A stretch of DNA of 11,741 nucleotides, from positions 1 through 11,741 of the forward strand of contig SKHV01000383.1 in assembly GCA_007116765.1 (NCBI GenBank). Direction: 5' to 3'. Origin of the DNA: Prolixibacteraceae bacterium. GTDB taxonomy: Bacteria > Bacteroidota > Bacteroidia > Bacteroidales > Prolixibacteraceae. Shown one piece after another: positions 7,769-11,741 of the stretch. A program made the position numbers and the translations under genes. Within the stretch, counting starts at the first letter, position 1. Every line of letters begins with the position of its first letter. The notes below the pieces were generated by a model. It was not told the origin of the DNA. It searched no databases and saw nothing but the letters and a program-made list of their open reading frames with translations.

Positions 7769-8059
7769 TCAAATAATCAACACCTTAAATACTTCGCTTT
7801 GCCCGTGTTCATCAGAAACACGCAAAAAGTGAAGGCCATTTTGTACAACATTTCGGTTTAGAGCAACCCTTAAATGATTGGGGTTAGTAGCTTGCATTGA
7901 AAAACCTTGTACCATATTTCCTCTCATGTTGTATAATTGAAAGGTATAAATCCCTTCCAAAGAATTTTTTAGCGGAAACACATAAAACCAATCGTTCACC
8001 GGGTTAGGGAAAAGATGGAAAGCCGCATCGCCGGGCAGGCTAAACTGCTCGCCGGGCAA
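7769..8059 (-). CDS. Detached T9SS type A C-terminal sorting domain (end of the split beta-helix/malectin protein)
   Basis: About 96 residues in the same frame as the secreted protein upstream, separated from it by its TAA stop plus two codons. It shows the type A sorting domain pattern: HLFPNPVNDWFYV near the start, YTFQLYNMRGNMVQ in the middle, and NGLHFLRVSDEHGQSEVFKVLII at the end. In Bacteroidota such tails direct secreted proteins through the type IX system and are removed at the cell surface. Alone it has no signal peptide and only a TTG start, so it is very unlikely to work as an independent gene. It ends in TGA (7769-7771), 21 bases from the convergent ATPase stop. I read it as the natural C-terminus of the upstream protein, cut off by a nonsense codon, a sequence error or a readthrough site. 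Confidence 0.85.
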   Translation of the reverse strand: MPGEQFSLPGDAAFHLFPNPVNDWFYVFPLKNSLEGIYTFQLYNMRGNMVQGFSMQATNPNHLRVALNRNVVQNGLHFLRVSDEHGQSEVFKVLII

Positions 8060-8065
8060 ACGGGC

Positions 8066-10315
8066 TTATTTTATTTCTATTCCATGCAGCTTTACCTGGT
8101 TTTCTAAAGGAAGCAAACGAATCTCAATGTGGTTTTCGTTTGAGGTAGTAAAAAATGTTTTTTTTAAGGCATTGAAGCCAGCTTGTTTATAGATAGAAAA
8201 ATTCTCCGCCACGAGCACGCCATTTATTTCAATGGAAAAAACCGACTCTTGCAAAACTTGAGTATCCTGTTCGCGTTCGGCAAAAAAAAGGTTCACGGTA
8301 TAATCGCCGTTCTCGCACGGGAACAGCCAGTGCATGGGCTGCTGGTTTAAGGTGTAATTCCATGGACCAAAAATGCAGGCAGGCGCACCGGTTGTGTTTT
8401 TTCCGTACCAACTATGGCTACCAGTGCTGTGGTTGTTCGACAGTTCGTAATACAATCGATTGTTGTAATTGCCCTCCCAATCAATGGGCTCATCGGCAAA
8501 AGCAGGCCCACCGCAATTCACCCTGAAAACCACATCGCCTTTGCTCAATTCAACTGTTTCAACAATGAGGGTAAATTCCACAACAACCGGATCATTAAAC
8601 CCATCGGTAGCAATAAGCCGCAAACGGTTATACACCCCACTATCAACATAACGGGGATGAACTTCTACCTCATATTCTTGTTTTTCGTTACTGAGCAGCT
8701 TTACAAAAGGAGGAAAGTTTTCGGCACTGATCGTAACCTTGTCCCCATCGGCATCGGAGTAAGAAATTGGGAATTGCTGCCGGGTATTTACCACCGCCTC
8801 AATGGTGGCGGGAAAAGTCAGTACAGGCGGACTATTCTCCTTGCTCCGAACCGCAATACTAAATTGCCTACGAGCTTTTGCTTTGTGTGAATAGTCGCTG
8901 GCGGTTAGCAAAATCATATAAATTCCTTCATGCTCTGCCTTCGGTGACAAGTGAAGCTCAACCGTTCCATTTTCTTTATAATGAATTTGTGCAAACGATG
9001 GCAATGGGGCAAGGGTAATTTCAATTGAGTCATGGTCGCAAGTTACGGCCGTAAAATGCAATGTGGTATCGGCTCCGCTTTCAATAATTAAATTGTCAAT
9101 GAATCCAATTATGGGCGTACAATTAAACTGATGCCCCAGCCCGGGTTGTGGCCCCAGCTTTTTGTATTGGTCGGGGTTTTGAATGGCCAAATTGAAATTG
9201 CCATTCGCCGGATCGCTGATTATCAATGGTTCAATTTGCATAACCGTGTTATTTTCCACCACCAAATCGGGGTTCCGGGGCGAAATATCGTGGTAGAATT
9301 TGCCCCTGCCCTCCCATTTATTGTCGATGATGCGCATGGGGTTCAGTTCGTTGTAATTCACCAACACATTATCGCGGGTAATATTGCTGAAATAGTTATT
9401 GCTCACAACAATTTCGGCCAAGGCATCTGTCACTTTCCTGTTATCGACAAACATTCCCCGGTTGCCTGAAATGTAATTGTTGTAGATGTTTATATCGCCC
9501 GAGCCAAACACAATAAAGCCGTTTTCGAAGGCATTCATCACAATATTGTTGTAGAAATTGCCAATGGTATTGTCGCCAATTTGTATGTTGTTGCCCTGGC
9601 CTCCTTCATTTGTAAGTCCCGAATTCAAGATCAAATTGTTATATACTTCAATATCATCAGCCATATTGGCAATTTGTATCCCCTCGCGACCGGTATTGTA
9701 AACAATGTTGTTGTAAATACGCACATGCCTGAACTCCATGCCCGGAGTAACGGTCTCGCCAAGGTACATACCTTCTACCACATTTTTTACCAAACAGTTA
9801 TGAATGGCCAACTTTTCAAAAACAGGAATGGGTTCGGGCGGGTTTCCATAGTAATCATCTTTCACAACAATTCCGAAAAATCCTTGATGGTCTATTTCGA
9901 TTTGCCCAATTTCGATATGGCTCGATTGGTTGTTGACAGAAACTCCGCTATTGATTGCCGACAGCTTAAAACCATATTGATGATCGGAACTGCCAGTACC
10001 AGTAAGTTTTATGTGCTTGCAATTTCGAAACTCAATGGCACTGTGGTGCTTATCGGAATTAATAAATACTCTGCCATTGTGGTTAACTACCACAATTGGC
10101 AGGGTGTCGTTACCGTATAAGCCATTAAAAATTAAAGTCTCTTGACGCAATGCATCAACAAAAATTGTATCGCCCCCAACAGGAATTGCTTCAAAAACAT
10201 CGGGAGTATAATACGTTGGCGAAGAGTTATTGATATAAAACGCCCTTCCCTGTGCCATAATAATACAAGGAACAAGGAAAAACAACACCAGCACCCCAAA
10301 GCTCAACCTCACCAT
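8066..10315 (-). CDS. Secreted right-handed beta-helix / Ig-like / malectin-domain protein
   Basis: A 749-residue protein with a clear Sec signal peptide: basic MVR, a hydrophobic stretch to about residue 20, and likely cleavage after IIMA (residue 21). Residues about 75-360 are a parallel beta-helix, with recurring turns such as HVRIYNNIVYNTGREGIQI, DIEVYNNLILNSG and INIYNNYISGNRG. This fold is shared by pectate lyases, polysaccharide epimerases and surface proteins; I see no diagnostic catalytic motif. Two cadherin/Ig-like domains follow (about 400-490 and 497-588; note YSDADGDKVTIS and LIATDGFNDP). A malectin-like carbohydrate-binding domain closes the frame (about 593-749: FRVNCGGPAF, IDWEGN, YTVNLFFAE, VFSIEINGV, KLHGIEIK). 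It lies 21 bases after the GT2 gene, in an operon. It stops at TAA 8066-8068, just before an in-frame T9SS sorting domain. A role in binding or modifying the polysaccharide made by this locus is inference. Confidence 0.9.
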   Translation of the reverse strand: MVRLSFGVLVLFFLVPCIIMAQGRAFYINNSSPTYYTPDVFEAIPVGGDTIFVDALRQETLIFNGLYGNDTLPIVVVNHNGRVFINSDKHHSAIEFRNCKHIKLTGTGSSDHQYGFKLSAINSGVSVNNQSSHIEIGQIEIDHQGFFGIVVKDDYYGNPPEPIPVFEKLAIHNCLVKNVVEGMYLGETVTPGMEFRHVRIYNNIVYNTGREGIQIANMADDIEVYNNLILNSGLTNEGGQGNNIQIGDNTIGNFYNNIVMNAFENGFIVFGSGDINIYNNYISGNRGMFVDNRKVTDALAEIVVSNNYFSNITRDNVLVNYNELNPMRIIDNKWEGRGKFYHDISPRNPDLVVENNTVMQIEPLIISDPANGNFNLAIQNPDQYKKLGPQPGLGHQFNCTPIIGFIDNLIIESGADTTLHFTAVTCDHDSIEITLAPLPSFAQIHYKENGTVELHLSPKAEHEGIYMILLTASDYSHKAKARRQFSIAVRSKENSPPVLTFPATIEAVVNTRQQFPISYSDADGDKVTISAENFPPFVKLLSNEKQEYEVEVHPRYVDSGVYNRLRLIATDGFNDPVVVEFTLIVETVELSKGDVVFRVNCGGPAFADEPIDWEGNYNNRLYYELSNNHSTGSHSWYGKNTTGAPACIFGPWNYTLNQQPMHWLFPCENGDYTVNLFFAEREQDTQVLQESVFSIEINGVLVAENFSIYKQAGFNALKKTFFTTSNENHIEIRLLPLENQVKLHGIEIK

Positions 10316-10336
10316 AACTAAAAATATTTCAAAAAA

Positions 10337-11530
10337 TCAACCTCTTTTTGCCCTCTCCCATTTTACCGATTGATTGCCTTTTACATATCTTTTAACCCCC
10401 AAATAAACCGATAGGTTCATGATAAAAAAGTAATATGGAACAAAAAGCACCTTCACCTTTATTTTGCGGTTTTCGAGGAACCAACCGGTGAGTGCGGCCA
10501 CATAAAACAAGGCTTGGCCGGCAAGCAACAATGGATAAATATTCAAAGTAAACAAACCCTGATTTACGGCCAATATTGCGTTGAGCGGTATAATCAGCAA
10601 CAGCAAAAGCGGCGTAAGTGTCCACCTGAGAACACGGTGCGAAATGTATTGGAACGACAACGTGCCGTATTTGAAGATATTAAGCAAGGGGCTAAGCCGA
10701 ACAACCGATTGGATGCCGCCCGCCGAAATGCGTATTTTCCGTTTCAGCTCTTCTTTTACATTGGCCGAAGCCGTTTCGATGGCATAGGCATTGGGGTTGT
10801 ACTGAATGGTGAAACCTTTCATGGCAACCCGCAACGAAATAATAAAATCGTCGAGAAGGGTATCTTTTTCAACCTCTTGCCAAAGTTCGGTGCGGATAGC
10901 AAACAGCTCGCCTGCGGCACCAACTACCGAGTAAAGTTCGGCATCCCATTTTTTCAGCGTCGATTCGTATTTCCAGTACAAACCTTCGCCTGCACCGGCT
11001 GCAGCATCGGCCTCTTTTTTATGAATGCGCTTTTCGCCCGAAACACATCCCACTTTGGGGTTTCTAAAAAGCTTTACAATTTCGAGAATTGAATCTTCAC
11101 CCAAATCGGTATTCCCATCGGAAAAAATGATGATGGGGGTTTTTACAAACTGCACACCACGGTTCATGGCTGCAATTTTGCCACGTCGCTCGGGCTGGTG
11201 ATAAACATCAATGCCGTTGTAGTTTTTCAATAACTCAGGTGTGCCGTCGTCCGATCCATCAGTGACCCAAACATGCCGCACCTTTTCTTTTGGGTATTTC
11301 AAACTAAAAGAATTTTGAATCTTCTGATGCAAGTAATCCTTTTCATTATAGGCAGTTACAAATAAAGTCACTTCCGGCTCATAATCCTCGTTTCCGGTAA
11401 ATGGTTTGTGTAAGCCTGTTACGCGCCTAAATTTGATGATCAGGTACAGCAAAATCCCATACCCCAAATAGGAATAAAATATTACAAACAGGAATATCCA
11501 GAATAAAATTTCAATCGTAGTCATAATCAT
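10337..11530 (-). CDS. Membrane-bound family 2 glycosyltransferase
   Basis: A 397-residue inner-membrane GT2 enzyme of the processive, CESA/NodC-like type (COG1215-like). One N-terminal membrane helix (about 8-33) precedes the cytoplasmic GT-A domain. This has VTAYNEKD (58-65), VTDGSDDGT (89-97, UDP-binding D91), IIFSDGNTD (134-142, metal-binding D138 region) and TLLDDFIIS (224-232, probable catalytic D227/D228). The usual QxxRW motif is not exact; its place is taken by KRKIRISAGGIQ (263-274), a variant seen in relatives that are not cellulose or chitin synthases. Three C-terminal membrane helices follow (about 304-322, 331-351, 358-378). The donor and acceptor are not readable. ATG 11528-11530 is used; a second in-frame ATG two codons later (11522-11524) is equally possible. 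The gene lies 12 bases after the acyltransferase and 21 before the beta-helix gene, and ends in TGA, so the three look like one transcript. Confidence 0.92.
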   Translation of the reverse strand: MIMTTIEILFWIFLFVIFYSYLGYGILLYLIIKFRRVTGLHKPFTGNEDYEPEVTLFVTAYNEKDYLHQKIQNSFSLKYPKEKVRHVWVTDGSDDGTPELLKNYNGIDVYHQPERRGKIAAMNRGVQFVKTPIIIFSDGNTDLGEDSILEIVKLFRNPKVGCVSGEKRIHKKEADAAAGAGEGLYWKYESTLKKWDAELYSVVGAAGELFAIRTELWQEVEKDTLLDDFIISLRVAMKGFTIQYNPNAYAIETASANVKEELKRKIRISAGGIQSVVRLSPLLNIFKYGTLSFQYISHRVLRWTLTPLLLLLIIPLNAILAVNQGLFTLNIYPLLLAGQALFYVAALTGWFLENRKIKVKVLFVPYYFFIMNLSVYLGVKRYVKGNQSVKWERAKRG

Positions 11531-11542
11531 AAATTTATCGGG

Positions 11543-11741
11543 TTAAACTTTTTCCCATTTCTGGGTTTCGTGGTTGAACTGTTTAATCACTTTAGCCGGG
11601 TTTCCAACAGCCACCGAATAAGGCGGAATGTCTTTGGTTACCACGCTTCCGGCTCCTACCTGGCAACGTTTGCCTATGGTAACACCGGCCAGCACCACCG
11701 AGTTGGCACCAACATGTGCTTCATCGTCGATAACCGTGGGC
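11543..11741 (-). CDS. Hexapeptide-repeat (left-handed beta-helix) acyltransferase, C-terminal part (5' end outside window)
   Basis: Sixty-five residues are visible before TAA (plus-strand bases 11543-11545); the 5' part lies beyond the window edge. The frame reads as left-handed beta-helix hexapeptide turns (VIDDEAHVGANSVVLAGVTIG, then CQVGAGSVVTKDIPPYSVAVGNPAKVIK) followed by a short C-terminal tail. The ending IPPYSVAVGNPAKVI is a hallmark of sugar O- and N-acetyltransferases of the WbbJ/maltose acetyltransferase kind. These use acetyl-CoA to acetylate sugars or sugar nucleotides in the cytoplasm. The start, the exact subfamily and the acceptor cannot be judged. Its position 12 bases before a GT2 gene fits a role in surface polysaccharide synthesis. 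Confidence 0.9.
   Translation of the reverse strand, partial: PTVIDDEAHVGANSVVLAGVTIGKRCQVGAGSVVTKDIPPYSVAVGNPAKVIKQFNHETQKWEKV

Larger units (their letters stand above)
7769..10315 (-). pseudogene. Full-length T9SS cargo gene interrupted by one in-frame TAA
   Basis: Reading from ATG 10313-10315 to TGA 7769-7771 in one frame gives 847 residues plus one stop at codon 750 (TAA, plus-strand bases 8066-8068). The junction reads HGIEIK, stop, ARLPGEQFSLPGDAAFHLFPNPVND, a typical short linker between the last globular domain and the sorting domain. With the stop active, the protein keeps its signal peptide and all four structural domains but loses its export tail, so it should stay in the periplasm. 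No frameshift or other damage is seen. The TAA is one substitution from CAA, GAA or AAA. Sequence error is a real alternative. Confidence 0.7.

Noticed and set aside
4549..8068. Reassignment of TAA as a sense codon in this organism
   Set aside because: TAA is the natural terminator of at least five other genes in the window, at positions where the proteins end normally.
8414..8890. A 158-codon plus-strand open frame
   Set aside because: It is antisense to the Ig-like and malectin-coding part of the secreted protein, whose domains are clear. The antisense translation shows no recognisable domain.
9581..10120. A 179-codon plus-strand open frame
   Set aside because: It is the shadow of the beta-helix coding region, which is rich in Asn codons that read openly on the other strand. 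No start context or domain supports it.
10514..11092. A 192-codon plus-strand open frame
   Set aside because: It lies antisense to the GT2 catalytic domain, which has all expected motifs. The antisense product has no family resemblance.

Overview
The window looks like a chromosomal segment from a member of the Bacteroidota. The reasons are a type IX secretion (T9SS) C-terminal sorting domain on a secreted protein, a REC-HisKA-HATPase protein and a PocR/multi-PAS soluble histidine kinase typical of the phylum, a TAnnTTTG-type -7 promoter element, and starts without clear Shine-Dalgarno sequences. No rRNA, tRNA, CRISPR array or transposase gene is visible.

Plus strand, 1-2325: a nucleotide-sugar operon. 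It holds the 3' end of a UDP-glucose 6-dehydrogenase gene, a UDP-glucuronate decarboxylase (UDP-xylose synthase) gene 11 bases later, and rmlA, which overlaps the previous stop by 4 bases (ATGA). The first two enzymes run UDP-glucose to UDP-glucuronate to UDP-xylose. RmlA makes dTDP-glucose. These are precursors for surface or exopolysaccharide.

Plus strand, 2399-6300: a two-component block. A cytoplasmic REC-HisKA-HATPase protein is followed by a PocR-PAS-PAS-PAS-PAS-HisKA-HATPase sensor. The sensor is split by one in-frame TAA at 4549-4551, inside its second PAS domain.

Plus strand, 6284-7747: three 33-base tandem repeats begin inside the last codons of the sensor gene. They are followed by a -7 promoter element and an AAA+ ATPase of the AAA_14/DUF4143 type with a PD-(D/E)XK-like C-terminal domain. 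This looks like a self-contained module inserted next to the kinase gene.

Minus strand, 11741-7769: a second, convergent operon. In transcription order it has the 3' end of a left-handed beta-helix acyltransferase gene, a membrane GT2 glycosyltransferase, and a secreted protein with a right-handed beta-helix, two Ig/cadherin-like domains, a malectin-like domain and a T9SS sorting domain. The secreted protein is also split by a single in-frame TAA (8066-8068), which lies exactly between the malectin domain and the sorting domain.

Together the genes suggest an exopolysaccharide locus: precursor synthesis on one side, sugar transfer, acylation and a surface carbohydrate-active protein on the other, with a signalling block between. 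The main oddities are the two in-frame TAA codons in otherwise intact long genes, and the iteron-like repeats before the DUF4143 gene. TAA also ends five other genes here, so wholesale reassignment of TAA is unlikely. Mutation, sequence error and programmed readthrough remain possible. There is no stretch of more than 300 bases without a gene.
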